50,947 nt of DNA, taken from the NCBI GenBank assembly GCA_945876035.1, contig CAMCMU010000035.1, positions 1 through 50,947 on the forward strand, given 5' to 3'. Source of the DNA: Schlesneria paludicola DSM 18645. GTDB lineage: Bacteria > Planctomycetota > Planctomycetia > Planctomycetales > Planctomycetaceae. Shown piece by piece: positions 8,872 through 18,115 of the stretch. Made by a program: the position numbers and the translations under genes. The notes under the pieces were generated by a model. That model ran no database searches. It was not told the origin of the DNA and saw only the letters and a program-made list of their open reading frames with translations. The stretch's first letter is position 1; each line of letters begins with the position of its first letter.

Positions 8872-10704
8872 ATGGATTCCGCGCTCGAGTGTTTGCAAAG
8901 ATCTGAGCTGTTCAAAGAGGTTGCTCCGGCGCGGATGGTTCGTCTGCTAGGTGCCGCGGAACCGGTCGAGTTTGCAGCGGCTGATGTCGTCTTTCGTGCG
9001 GGTGACAAAGCTAGGGGTGTTTACGTTTGGGAAAAGGGTCGAGTTCGACTGACAACTCCCACAGGGAAGGAAGTCGAAGCGGCAGCGAGAGCTTGCGGTG
9101 AGGAACTAGCGGCTGGACTGCAGCAGCACGCCCTTATAGCCACCGCCAACGAGCGACTGGTTGGCTGGATGATTCCTCGCGAAGCGCTCCAGACTTTCCT
9201 TCAGGAGCAACCGCTGTGCGGCCAGCGAGCCGTCGCCCTGCTTGCTTCCCGTCTCGCGGGAGAGTCACTGCCGATCATGCCCGGCATCAAGTCTCCCCAA
9301 AAAAAAATCCAAGCAGGCTGGCTGGAGCTGGTCGGTTGGGCGATGACGATCGGTTTGCCTCCGCTGGTTTATTTCTTACTCCTGCAAGCGGAAGCGACTG
9401 TCCAAGCGGCCATCACTGCGGCGATTTGTACGGCGATGATCCTGCTCTGGGGGTTTTCCCTGCTGGATGAATTCATCCCACCGCTGGTGGCGATGGTCGC
9501 CACGCTGTTCATCGGACTCGCGCCGCCAGAAGTGGCTTTGGCCGGTTTTTCCTCACCTGGTTTGATCACACTGCTGGGTGTGTTTGCTCTTGCAGCGATC
9601 ATCACGACTTCCGGATTGAGTTACCGGATCATGCTCTGGTTGTTGCTCAGGCTACCTGACCGCCCCTTCTTTCATCAGTTGGTGGTGCTCTTTGGCGGTT
9701 ATCTACTCTCCCCGATTACACCCTCGGGAAACAACCGCATTGCGCTCCTGCTGCCGCTGTATCGCGACATGCTCGAAGGACTGAGACTGGCGCGAGGCGG
9801 TACGGCTGCAACGGCTCTGATGGCAGCGACATTTTCTGGAGCGATGTTGATGTCGCCGATGATGTCGACCAGCAAGTCGGCCAATATCGCCGCGGTCAAT
9901 CTGTTGCCTGTGCAGATTCGGGAAGAGTTCATTGGGCTGTTCTGGCTCATGGCGGCAGGGGTTGCTGCGGTTGGCGTCACCCTGTTTCATGGGTTGGTTT
10001 CGGCTCAATTATTTTCATCGCCCGAGGCTCAGCCGCTTCCCAAGCGGCGCATTGCCCAGCAGCTGCGACTCCTCGGACCGCTTTCGTCGAGCGAGTGGTT
10101 GTCTGTAGCCGGTTTTCTGTTTTTTCTAGTCGGCGCGGCGACCTACTCCTGGCATCACGTTCCGCCTTTTTTGCTGGCGGGCTGTGTTCTCGTGGGCCTG
10201 TTACTCTCCGGACAATTTTCCAAACGGGACTTCCGCCAGCAGATTGATTGGCCGATGCTGTTCTTCCTGCTCGGAGTCGACAGTATTACGCGGGTGATGG
10301 ATTATCACGGGTTACAATCCAGCCTCGCCGAAGCGATCGCCGGCTACTTCGGATTTATCAATGGGCGGATCGACCTGTTTATCCTTGCCGCGCTCGCCAC
10401 GACCCTGATCGTTCGGCTCGCCCTGCCTGTCACCGCGGGGATGCTCGTCTCGGTTGTCGTCCTTCTGCCGGTCGCTGCGGCACATGGAATACACCCGTGG
10501 ATTTGTGTCTTCCTGACAGCCATGTTCAGCGATATCTGGTTTCTGCCGTATCAAAGTTCTGTTTACCTGCAGGTTCTGTTTCAAGGCTGCGGCGAGACTT
10601 TTGATCCGCCTCGTTTTTTTCGCTATAACCTCTGGATGAACCTAGCTCGCGTCGTTGTCGCCTACGCGTCCATACCTTGGTGGAACTGGTTAGGATTGCA
10701 CTGA
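8872..10704 (+). CDS. SLC13-type (DASS) carrier with N-terminal cNMP-binding-like domain
   Basis: A 610-residue fusion. Residues 1-135 resemble a cyclic-nucleotide-binding (CRP-type) beta-barrel: CLQRSELFKEVAPARMVRLL, ADVVFRAGDKARGVYVWEKG and WMIPREALQTFLQEQP. The phosphate-binding cassette is short (CGEELAAGLQQ), so nucleotide binding is doubtful. Residues about 150-610 form a multi-helix carrier of the SLC13/divalent-anion family with paired substrate-loop motifs, SPITPSGNNRIALLLP and MLMSPMMSTSKSANIAAVN. These carriers take up carboxylates or sulfate with sodium. The ATG at 8872 is chosen because codons upstream in this frame are IS91 tail sequence. The stop overlaps the next gene's ATG (TGATG), so the two are translationally coupled. 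Any control of transport by the N-domain is inference. Confidence 0.8.
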   Translation: MDSALECLQRSELFKEVAPARMVRLLGAAEPVEFAAADVVFRAGDKARGVYVWEKGRVRLTTPTGKEVEAAARACGEELAAGLQQHALIATANERLVGWMIPREALQTFLQEQPLCGQRAVALLASRLAGESLPIMPGIKSPQKKIQAGWLELVGWAMTIGLPPLVYFLLLQAEATVQAAITAAICTAMILLWGFSLLDEFIPPLVAMVATLFIGLAPPEVALAGFSSPGLITLLGVFALAAIITTSGLSYRIMLWLLLRLPDRPFFHQLVVLFGGYLLSPITPSGNNRIALLLPLYRDMLEGLRLARGGTAATALMAATFSGAMLMSPMMSTSKSANIAAVNLLPVQIREEFIGLFWLMAAGVAAVGVTLFHGLVSAQLFSSPEAQPLPKRRIAQQLRLLGPLSSSEWLSVAGFLFFLVGAATYSWHHVPPFLLAGCVLVGLLLSGQFSKRDFRQQIDWPMLFFLLGVDSITRVMDYHGLQSSLAEAIAGYFGFINGRIDLFILAALATTLIVRLALPVTAGMLVSVVVLLPVAAAHGIHPWICVFLTAMFSDIWFLPYQSSVYLQVLFQGCGETFDPPRFFRYNLWMNLARVVVAYASIPWWNWLGLH

Positions 10705-11825
10705 TGAACCAGCTGCGAGGAATCCTGATTGCCTGTTTCGCGGTCGGTGGGCTGCTCGCACTCGTCTGGTTCAACCTCAATCGCCCACGGATTCTTGTCC
10801 TGCATTCTGGCAGCGAACGAGGATTATGGGTCCGAGATGTCGATCGAGGCATGGAGCAGCATCTGGAACGCAATCGTCGACCGATTAACCTCGAGCGGCA
10901 TTATTTGCGACTCGACGAACCAGGGCTCAGTCCCGAATCGATTCGCTTGCGGGTGCAGGATGCGCACCGCACGGTGGCGCGTCTTCGCCCAGACATCCTC
11001 ATCGCAGTCGACGACGAAGCGAATGCGCTCGTGGCCAAGGATTATCTTGGTCGCGCCACACCCAAGCTGCTGTATATTTCCATCGACCAGCCGCCAGAGA
11101 TGTATGGCTACCGTGCCAGCCAGCAAGTCACCGGTATCAGTGAGGAACTGCCGCTCGCAGCGGTCCGTAAAGTTTTGGGGGACCTCCAGCCGGCTCCGTC
11201 TGTAGGAGTCGAGTCGCCGACGACTGCTCCTGCTTCCGAGCGGGTCACAGCCTCGATTCGCTTCCCTGAAAATCGCTTGTCGCCGGAACGTTCGCTTCGA
11301 ATCGTGGCTTTGGCTCGCGATAGTGAAACAGGACGGGCGGAGCTGGCTCAGGTTCAGCAATTCGATTGGTCTCCGCATCGACTCGGTCCAGTCAAAGTAG
11401 TCCGCTCTCTGCTTGAGTGGCAGTCGGAGAGCCGATCGCTAGCGGCAGAGTCTGATGTTCTTCTGGTTCTTAGCTATCGAGGACTTAAGCGGAGTTCCGA
11501 GTCTGCGGAACTGGTTCCGGGTACGGAACTGGCAAAGTGGTTGGAGACAGAGTCAGTGCCGCTGCCGATAGGATTGCATGTCGATTACGTTGTCGATGGT
11601 GGTGGCCTGAGTCTTGCGCCGGCACCAACGGACTACGGTTTGAATGCGATGCAAATGGCGTTCGAGTGGTTGGAACCGGCTCGCAAAGCGGTGTTGCCCG
11701 AGCCGCGGCGGTCGCCTCACTTCGACGTCGCACTCCGCGCTGAACGACTGCGGCAGCGAGGTTTGACTTTGCCGCCAATCTATGCCGAAGCGGCTCGGGC
11801 CGGTGATGATTACTACGAGCGATGA
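10704..11825 (+). CDS. Membrane-anchored periplasmic-binding-like protein
   Basis: A 373-residue protein starting at the ATG that shares its A with the TGA of the carrier gene. Residues 4-24 are one hydrophobic segment (LRGILIACFAVGGLLALVWF), a signal anchor. The next part looks like an ABC_sub_bind-type (LptE-unrelated, type I periplasmic-binding) fold: RPRILVLHSGSERGLWVRDV, ARLRPDILIAVDDEANALVA and KLLYISIDQPPEMYGY, with alternating strands and helices. The C-terminal third is basic and poorly conserved-looking. A binding protein coupled to a sensor-carrier fusion suggests that it presents or senses the carrier's substrate (inference). No ABC permease or ATPase is adjacent. It could instead be a lone sensory binding protein. 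Confidence 0.55.
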   Translation: MNQLRGILIACFAVGGLLALVWFNLNRPRILVLHSGSERGLWVRDVDRGMEQHLERNRRPINLERHYLRLDEPGLSPESIRLRVQDAHRTVARLRPDILIAVDDEANALVAKDYLGRATPKLLYISIDQPPEMYGYRASQQVTGISEELPLAAVRKVLGDLQPAPSVGVESPTTAPASERVTASIRFPENRLSPERSLRIVALARDSETGRAELAQVQQFDWSPHRLGPVKVVRSLLEWQSESRSLAAESDVLLVLSYRGLKRSSESAELVPGTELAKWLETESVPLPIGLHVDYVVDGGGLSLAPAPTDYGLNAMQMAFEWLEPARKAVLPEPRRSPHFDVALRAERLRQRGLTLPPIYAEAARAGDDYYER

Positions 11826-12653
11826 GCGATGTGGCTGCTGCCGTTCCAGCAGTGGTACTGGGGGAGCCGAGGACTTATTGCTAGGGCCTTGGCTTCAGCC
11901 TCGTGTCGTTGCAGCTCGACCGAAAGTCGTTGTCTCAAATCTAACCGCTCGCGGGCGATATCCTCATATCGTAGCAGCCGTGGCAATGCTCCTTGAGCAA
12001 CGGCTGGAACCGGTGCACGCAAAACGTCTTCGAAAACAGCCAAGAGCGCTGGCCGAATGCCTCTAAACTGTTGGTCTGTCGAGCGGCAGCCACATTGAGG
12101 GGGCGTCCGCTGTTCGGCGTTCACCTTTTCATCACACTCGGCGAGAGCCTCGGGATTCGACGCGGGAAAGAAGCATGTGAGTTTATCGACTTGTTCGCGA
12201 TGGACTGGAATGTCGGAAAGGATCATCGCAGGCAACTGCCGCGATTGCCGAAAAATGATGGTTTGTTGCCTCGTTGTGTGTCACATCTGTTGAGTCTCGC
12301 ATCGCGGCAGATCTGGCGAAGTATTTGATCCCTCCGGCGTCACACACCCGCCATTTGTCGCAGACGGATGGTCAGAATGAGTTGGAGTGTGCCGTCCGCA
12401 AGGTGGCGACATCAGCGGCGGAATCGCTCACGCCGCCACGGACGACATTAATTTTCATGCAGTGAAAGATCGTCACGACGTGACGGATTTGACTGCGACC
12501 GTGCTCCATCAACGGAAACTCGATGCGTGTCGCCTTGATATCCTTGGCCAACAGAGACTGGTCCTAGACTTCGGCATGCCGATTCAGGCTGTGCTGTCGG
12601 CCTGGGCGATTCTTGCGAACTGTCATAATTCCTGTGGCACGGTTATCACGGTT
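11826..12653. other. About 0.8 kb without a recognisable gene
   Basis: The longest open frame is a 140-codon minus-strand ORF (11813-12235) with a coiled-coil-like stretch (RLDLRQRLSVELQRHEAEAK). It overlaps the end of the preceding gene and matches no family I know. Both strands are otherwise broken into short frames, as expected for decayed DNA. Confidence 0.4.
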
Positions 12654-12693
12654 GTCAGGGTTGTGCCAATCAGGTTGTTGCCACAACCCTGAC
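12654..12693. promoter_or_regulatory. Perfect 12-bp inverted repeat upstream of the DapA-family gene
   Basis: GTCAGGGTTGTG and its exact reverse complement CACAACCCTGAC are separated by 16 nt. The loop contains a third, related word (TCAGGTTGTTG). There is no T-run on either side, which argues against an intrinsic terminator. It sits 107 bp before the next ATG and could be an operator or an mRNA stem-loop. The repeat is seen directly; the role is inference. Confidence 0.5.
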
Positions 12694-12800
12694 TGATGAT
12701 TTTTCACCACATGAAACACCGCTTCAGGTCGATTCGCGCAGTAGATTTATCCCAGCTGTCGGAAACACACACAAACCTACACAACTCAGCGAGTCTCACT

Positions 12801-13829
12801 ATGCCGTCAAAAGGCAAGCTTCAGGGAATTTTCACTCCAAATATCGTCCCCCTTGACTCTAAGGGAGAGATTCACGAGAGCGAGTTGCGGCGGTACATCG
12901 ATTGGCTGATCAGCAAAGGAGTGCATGGTCTGTATCCCAACGGATCGACGGGCGAGTTCACTCGTTTCACCGCCGACGAACGAATTCGCATCATGGAAAT
13001 TATCTGCCATCAGGTGCGTGGACGGGTCCCCGTATTGGCCGGTGCGGCAGAAGCAAACGTCAAAGAGACCGTGCGCGCCTGCGAAAAGTATTACGAGATG
13101 GGCGCAACTGCGGTCGCTATCGTGGCTCCCTACTATTACAAACTCAGCCCCCGATCGGTTTATGCCTATTTCAAAGAAATAGGCGACAATACACCGATTG
13201 ATGTGACTCTTTATAACATTCCCATGTTTGCCAGCCCCATCGATGTTCCAACGCTGACGCGTCTGGCTGATGAATGCCCAAAAATCATTGGGATCAAGGA
13301 TTCCTCTGGCGATATTCCGCACATGATCCGCATGATCCAAGCGGTTCGCCCTATGCGTCCGGATTTCAGCTTCCTCACAGGCTGGGATTCCGTACTGATG
13401 CCGATGCTACTCATTGGCTGCGACGGAGGAACCAACGCCAGTTCCGGCGTCGTTCCAGAACTGACTCGAAAACTCTATGACTTGACCATTTCGCATCGGA
13501 TTGACGAGGCGCGGCAGCTTCAATTCGACATCGTCACAATTTTCGATGCGATGCTTTATTCGGCAGAATTTCCAGACGGATTCCGAACTGCCGTCCGTCT
13601 TCGCGGCTTCGACACGGGAGTCGGTCGTCAGCCGCTATCGGAGGAGCAGCACACAGATCTCTTAACGCTTGCCAACAAACTTCAATGCATGCTGTCTGAG
13701 CATGGTTTCTTGGACGAACCGATTTGTGGCTGCACGTTGCCTGGAGTTGCGAATGGTTCCAGTCCCGAAGAGGTGGCAGCCATCGTGCAAGCAGTCGTTT
13801 CTGAATTGAAACGACGCGGTCAGGCCTAA
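12801..13829 (+). CDS. Dihydrodipicolinate synthase/N-acetylneuraminate lyase family aldolase
   Basis: A 342-residue class I aldolase of the DapA/NanA superfamily, a TIM barrel that forms a Schiff base with pyruvate-type substrates. Seen are [11 protein letters not shown] at the start, [19 protein letters not shown] (the GSTGE phosphate/carboxylate loop, about 43-60), the catalytic-type Tyr in TLYNIPMF and the Schiff-base Lys in [10 protein letters not shown] (about 160). GGTNASSG follows the barrel's late glycine loop. A C-terminal extension of about 40 residues with CGC ([14 protein letters not shown]) is longer than in classical DapA. The ATG at 12801 puts the core at residue 6; the open frame extends 35 codons upstream but with no family match. 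It is probably not lysine-pathway DapA; a sugar-acid or sialic-acid aldolase is likelier. No partner gene is adjacent. Confidence 0.78.
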   Translation: MPSKGKLQGIFTPNIVPLDSKGEIHESELRRYIDWLISKGVHGLYPNGSTGEFTRFTADERIRIMEIICHQVRGRVPVLAGAAEANVKETVRACEKYYEMGATAVAIVAPYYYKLSPRSVYAYFKEIGDNTPIDVTLYNIPMFASPIDVPTLTRLADECPKIIGIKDSSGDIPHMIRMIQAVRPMRPDFSFLTGWDSVLMPMLLIGCDGGTNASSGVVPELTRKLYDLTISHRIDEARQLQFDIVTIFDAMLYSAEFPDGFRTAVRLRGFDTGVGRQPLSEEQHTDLLTLANKLQCMLSEHGFLDEPICGCTLPGVANGSSPEEVAAIVQAVVSELKRRGQA

Positions 13830-13869
13830 ACACGGAAAGAAGATCACCCGATCCTGATTTCATCCGTGT
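13830..13869 (+). terminator. Possible terminator after the aldolase gene
   Basis: ACACGGA and TCCGTGT form a 7-bp stem separated by 26 nt, starting one base after the aldolase stop codon. The loop includes GATC-ACCC-GATC, which could extend the pairing. The following CTTTCCC is only weakly T-rich, so this is tentative. Confidence 0.3.
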
Positions 13870-14308
13870 CTTTCCCATTCAGAGACATCGGCCCCTGAAC
13901 AAATCCTCCGAGAGAATGTCACCCGTTCGCCGGCCGAGTTTGAACTCGTCTGGCGGTGGTGAATTATTCCCGCCAAACACCACGGCATGTCGGATTCTGT
14001 GCACGGTCATGGACTGTCATCAAGGCATCCTGTGGCCTCGTCGATACGGAGGATGGTCCCTGCCTTGAAAGCGTGATGTCACGAGCCCGCTGTGGCGAGA
14101 AACTACGCATACAATTCACCGAGGTCGGCGAATAGGTTTCCGTTTAAGGCCTTCCATTGGAAACTTTTTATGGTCACTTTGAGACCGATTTCCATCAGGC
14201 TCGGCACCGGCGTTCCCCTTCGGGAGCAATCACGGATGCCGTAGCAACGTCAGCGGGGGCAGGGCAGACCAATCGTCACCTGATCAACGGCCGGCGCGAT
14301 CCATTCGG
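13870..14308. other. About 440 bp between convergent genes, no gene seen
   Basis: This lies between the aldolase (+) and glcF (-). Short frames only; no repeat or RNA gene recognised. Confidence 0.4.
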
Positions 14309-15553
14309 CTATGGATCCGAGTTTCTGACGGTCAAGGATTCGCCGGGATCCAGCAACTGGATGACGTGAGAAATTTTGAACGGACGCTTCACGATTCCGG
14401 TTGCGCGGGCCGAATTCCATTGCATCATGCAGACATGATTCGACGTCGCAAGCACAACCGGATTTCCCTCGGCCGTGTTGAGAAACTCTGATTTGCGTCT
14501 GAGAATTTCTTGTGAATTTGCCGGTTTCTCGATGTTGTAAATTCCACCCGAGCCGCAACAATCGCGGGCGGCGGGGGCAAGTTCCCAACGATATCCGGTT
14601 GCATCTAACACATTGGATGGAATACCAGAGGCCTTCTGGCCGTGGATCAAATGACAGGGCAGATCGACGTAGACTCGCGTTTCATCAGGGTTGCGTCTCC
14701 GACAAACGGGCTGGATCTCTCCGAGAAAACCCAACACATCTCGAACGGGGACCTGATCCTTGAGCGTTTTGCCGAGCGCCAATCCACATCCAGCCGAGTT
14801 ACTGACAACGGCATCCAGTTTCAGCTCTCCAAATATTTTACGGTTGTGCTGACGCAGGACATCAACGCCATCTAGGCCCGAGTGCTCTTGGAACGCGCCG
14901 CAGCAGCCTTGATCCGGAGGCACGACAACCTGAACGTTGTTTTCGATCAGAACCCGCACTGTGGCGAAGTTGATCTCACGAAACAAAGCCTCCATCAGGC
15001 AGCCCGTGAGCAATGCCACTCGAGGCCCCTGAGGGCGGTGCTGCTGCATCAATTCGCGCGCGTACGTGGATGTCGACTTCAGGACCACTGGACGGCCCGG
15101 AAAAACAAATCGATGAGGGAGCAGACCTGTTCGTCGGAGAATGCGGGCGGGAAGCAGTGCCAGATTGAACAACGCGGGATACCGGATTGCGGCAGCCGCC
15201 AAGCGAATCATCCGCTTGGGCTTGAAACGTCCTGCGGCAACGTGTGTATGACGGACTTGCTCAAAGATTTCGCCATAGGGCACGTTGGCCGGGCAGGCGG
15301 ATTCGCAGGCCAAGCATCCGACACACTCCGAGGTATAAAAGTCGGTCCAGGGATCCTGCTTCAGACGCCCGTCTGCTTCCTCGCGCCACAGTCGTAAGCG
15401 GCCGCGTGGCGAATTATTTTCATCACCGGTCAAAGTGTATGTGGGACAGACCTCGAGGCAGAAACCACAGTGGACACAACTCGCAAGCAGGTCATCACGA
15501 TGGGCGTTGTCCGGAACCGCATCGTCCGTCGACTGGATGGCGTGGGTATTCAC
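14309..15553 (-). CDS. glcF: Glycolate oxidase iron-sulfur subunit GlcF
   Basis: The Fe-S subunit of glycolate oxidase, passing electrons from the flavin subunit to the respiratory chain (414 residues with the chosen start). Two [4Fe-4S] motifs are visible: CVHCGFCLEVCPTY (about 27-40) and CVGCLACESACPAN (about 78-91). Two CCG-type domains follow, with GCLMEALF and DQGCCGAFQEHSG, and later DLPCHLIHGQ and RDCCGSGGIYN. The start is taken as GTG at 15553, because GTGA overlaps the glcE stop by 4 bp and AAGGAAG lies about 10 bases ahead; ATG codons further upstream would give a deep overlap with glcE. It is the last gene of glcD-glcE-glcF on the minus strand. The Fe-S motifs are intact, so the complex can be functional. 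Confidence 0.9.
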   Translation of the reverse strand: MNTHAIQSTDDAVPDNAHRDDLLASCVHCGFCLEVCPTYTLTGDENNSPRGRLRLWREEADGRLKQDPWTDFYTSECVGCLACESACPANVPYGEIFEQVRHTHVAAGRFKPKRMIRLAAAAIRYPALFNLALLPARILRRTGLLPHRFVFPGRPVVLKSTSTYARELMQQHRPQGPRVALLTGCLMEALFREINFATVRVLIENNVQVVVPPDQGCCGAFQEHSGLDGVDVLRQHNRKIFGELKLDAVVSNSAGCGLALGKTLKDQVPVRDVLGFLGEIQPVCRRRNPDETRVYVDLPCHLIHGQKASGIPSNVLDATGYRWELAPAARDCCGSGGIYNIEKPANSQEILRRKSEFLNTAEGNPVVLATSNHVCMMQWNSARATGIVKRPFKISHVIQLLDPGESLTVRNSDP

Positions 15554-16617
15554 TGAAATGTCGCTTCCTTTGCCAAGATTGCCGTCCATTCGGCTTCGAT
15601 GGGGGAGAGGGGGAATGGTCTGAGATGGCGAGAATTCCAATCGCCACCTAATGTATGAAGTTCGGGGGTTGTCTGCCTCACAAGAGCCTCAATCAGTGCA
15701 ACGCGTCCCGCCCCCTCCTGAATGTAAACGTGAACAACTCCGTTATGACACAGGCCAACGCACAGCACGCCGCCATGCTTTCCCAATTTCTCAGCCAGAT
15801 CGACGACGCGGTCTGGTGTCGTTTTTAAAGTGAGGTCAGGGCATCCATCAAACGGCGGGGAGGCTTCCTGCAAAATATCCAATCGCAAAGTCTGCTGGGC
15901 CGCGAACGAGGAGAGGTACTGCTCAAACAGCGGCCATTCTGTCGCCGGGCAATGCACCGCAATGCGCAAGAAAGATTGGCCTGATTCCGAAAGGAAATCG
16001 ATCGAGTCAAACCAGTGCATCCAAGAACTTTGCAGCAAGAATGGCACGGCTCTCCGAACATCATCAGCCGTACCTTGCAATCGACAAATTTGGGAACAAT
16101 CACAGACCGGCCGCAAACGCAAGACATAGTCCAAGGGCCGTCCGAAACGGTTGCCAGAGTGCAGCAGAAAACGAAACAAATCATATCCCGTCGTGGTTTT
16201 GACGACACGCTCACCGATGCGGACGATGCGTCCGTCCGGGCGTTTCCAATTCATGCCGAGAATATTGTCGCAGTAGGGTCCGAAACGCGATGAGGCCGGA
16301 GCGAAACCGGTTGCCTCGACCTGTTGCACCAAGGAGGCATTCGGATCTAGGATCAACGGATATCGCAGCTTGTGTGGCTCGGCGATCGCCGCAATATCAG
16401 CGGCTGTCGCATCGGCAGAGAGACACATCACCCCATCAATCGGATCGATGAAGCGTTCGAACAGCCGTGATTCGTTTGCGGGCTGTTCAGTCGGATCAGG
16501 GATCTGTGTGGGGATCTTCGCCGGACTATGACCAAGGCAGCCGGCCTCCGAACCGATACCCATCGATTGGGCGACAACAGGTTTTTCTGTGCCGGTCTCA
16601 AACAGTTCCGAGTTCAT
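15550..16617 (-). CDS. glcE: Glycolate oxidase FAD-binding subunit GlcE (short N-domain)
   Basis: The second flavin-type subunit of glycolate oxidase (355 residues). Its best signature is ERVVKTTTGYDLFRFLLHSG (about 135-155), matching the GlcE pattern in which a Lys-Thr/Asn segment precedes GYDL. An N-terminal PCMH-like half with DATAADIAAIAEPHKLRYPL and LDPNASLVQQVEATGFAPAS is present. The usual glycine-rich FAD loop (GxGT/S) is not obvious, and residues 1-55 look like an unrelated, Pro-rich leader. It may therefore bind FAD weakly or only help assembly (inference). Its ATG overlaps the glcD TGA by 4 bp (ATGA), and its own stop overlaps glcF by 4 bp, so all three proteins are probably made together. 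Confidence 0.82.
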   Translation of the reverse strand: MNSELFETGTEKPVVAQSMGIGSEAGCLGHSPAKIPTQIPDPTEQPANESRLFERFIDPIDGVMCLSADATAADIAAIAEPHKLRYPLILDPNASLVQQVEATGFAPASSRFGPYCDNILGMNWKRPDGRIVRIGERVVKTTTGYDLFRFLLHSGNRFGRPLDYVLRLRPVCDCSQICRLQGTADDVRRAVPFLLQSSWMHWFDSIDFLSESGQSFLRIAVHCPATEWPLFEQYLSSFAAQQTLRLDILQEASPPFDGCPDLTLKTTPDRVVDLAEKLGKHGGVLCVGLCHNGVVHVYIQEGAGRVALIEALVRQTTPELHTLGGDWNSRHLRPFPLSPIEAEWTAILAKEATFQ

Positions 16618-18053
16618 CGAGTGAAACGTCTTTCTGAAAAGACCTTGAGCGGGTTCAATTGGTGCTGCGGATTAAAGACGGCGGGGATCGCCAACTGCAT
16701 ACGGATCATTTCCGGATCGAAGACCATCGGCATATACGCAGCTTTGTCGTTGCCGATTCCATGCTCTCCGGAAAGCGTTCCCCCGACATCCACCACCCGC
16801 TGCATCAGTCGTTTTCCGATGTGTTCAATCTTTTCGAGTTCCCCGGGGATGCGGGAATCAAACAGAAAATTGGGATGCAGATTACCGTCGCCGGCATGAA
16901 ACACGTTGACGACTCGCAGCCCTGCCGCATCCGCTTCGTCGTACACTAATTGTAAGATCTCTGCCAGTGCTCGCTTGGGGATCACGGCATCTTGCACGAC
17001 AAAGTCTGCGCTCAGTTGACCCATGAGTCCGCCCGCCGCTTTGCGCGCTTTCCAAAGTTTCTTGCGCTGTTCTTCTTGGTCGCTATAAACCACATCCTCC
17101 GAACCAGCGCGACGCAGAATTTGGGCGACAGTCTCGACGCGCGCATCGACCAGAGCGGCGGGACCCTCAATTTCCGTGAGCAACATGAAGGACTCTTTTG
17201 GCAGTCCCACAGCCATCGGACTGTTTTCCACCATGGCAACGCAACGCGGGTCCATCAGTTCGATCGCCACCGGAAACGACGAATGCCCGACCAGATCATG
17301 AATTGCCTTTTCGGAAGTGATTAAGTCGGGAAACGTCGCCCGAAACGTCCAGATCTTCTCCGGACGAGGCAGCACCCGGAGCCAGAATCGAGTAAACGCT
17401 CCGAGGGTTCCCTCGGAGCCGATCATGAATCGCTTCCAGTCTTCACGCCATGGGCCGCGTCCACCGGCGGGACCACCGAATTGGTGAAGGCTACCGTCGA
17501 GAAGAATCACTTCAACTCCAAGAACGTAGTTGCTGGTCACGCCATAGCGAAAACAATGTGCGCCACCCGCGTTGGTGGCCACATTGCCGCCCAGAGTACA
17601 AACCGGTCCACTGGAGGGGTCCGGAGGATAAAAAACTCCCTGAGATTTGAGAGCCTCATCCAACTGATTGAGCGTGACCCCACACTCGACTTCGCACCAC
17701 AGTCCTTCCCTGCAGATGTTGCGAATGGCCCGCAACGCGGACGTATGAACGATCACGCCCCCCTGCGCTGCAACGGGGCCACCCGACAGGGACGTTCCGG
17801 CTCCACGAAGACACAGTGGCACACCCAATTGACGGGCAGACCGTAACAAGCCTGCCATTTCCTCAACGTCCGCCGGAATCACAACGGCATCGGGGCGGAA
17901 GGTCTTATAACCGAGGCCATCGGCATCGTAACCGGCCAACTGCGCCGGCGCCGTCATAACACGCCCTCTGATCACGCACTTCTTCAACAGACCGTCAAGT
18001 TCAGCAGAATCTGTCGCGGACAGCATGGGAGTTCCATTCGTTGCGGGCGTCAT
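16614..18053 (-). CDS. glcD: Glycolate oxidase catalytic FAD subunit GlcD
   Basis: The catalytic FAD subunit, oxidising glycolate (or D-lactate in some relatives) to glyoxylate (479 residues). Motifs are VPLCLRGAGTSLSGG (FAD pyrophosphate loop, about 78-92), NVATNAGGAHCFRYG, FMIGSEGTLGAFT, and the C-terminal HAGDGNLHPNF and GGTLSGEHGIG. All are typical of the FAD-linked oxidase type 4 family (GlcD, D-LDH, VAO fold). The ATG at 18053 is chosen over a TTG at 18086: GGAA lies just ahead and family similarity begins soon after. It follows the esterase gene by 62 bp on the same strand, so the two may share a transcript. Photorespiration is not implied; glycolate is a common carbon source in aquatic habitats. 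Confidence 0.9.
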   Translation of the reverse strand: MTPATNGTPMLSATDSAELDGLLKKCVIRGRVMTAPAQLAGYDADGLGYKTFRPDAVVIPADVEEMAGLLRSARQLGVPLCLRGAGTSLSGGPVAAQGGVIVHTSALRAIRNICREGLWCEVECGVTLNQLDEALKSQGVFYPPDPSSGPVCTLGGNVATNAGGAHCFRYGVTSNYVLGVEVILLDGSLHQFGGPAGGRGPWREDWKRFMIGSEGTLGAFTRFWLRVLPRPEKIWTFRATFPDLITSEKAIHDLVGHSSFPVAIELMDPRCVAMVENSPMAVGLPKESFMLLTEIEGPAALVDARVETVAQILRRAGSEDVVYSDQEEQRKKLWKARKAAGGLMGQLSADFVVQDAVIPKRALAEILQLVYDEADAAGLRVVNVFHAGDGNLHPNFLFDSRIPGELEKIEHIGKRLMQRVVDVGGTLSGEHGIGNDKAAYMPMVFDPEMIRMQLAIPAVFNPQHQLNPLKVFSERRFTR

Positions 18054-18115
18054 CGTTTCCGTTGGACTGTCCGCGGTTCGCCTCAAACGAATAACCGCTG
18101 TGGATCACTTGGGGC

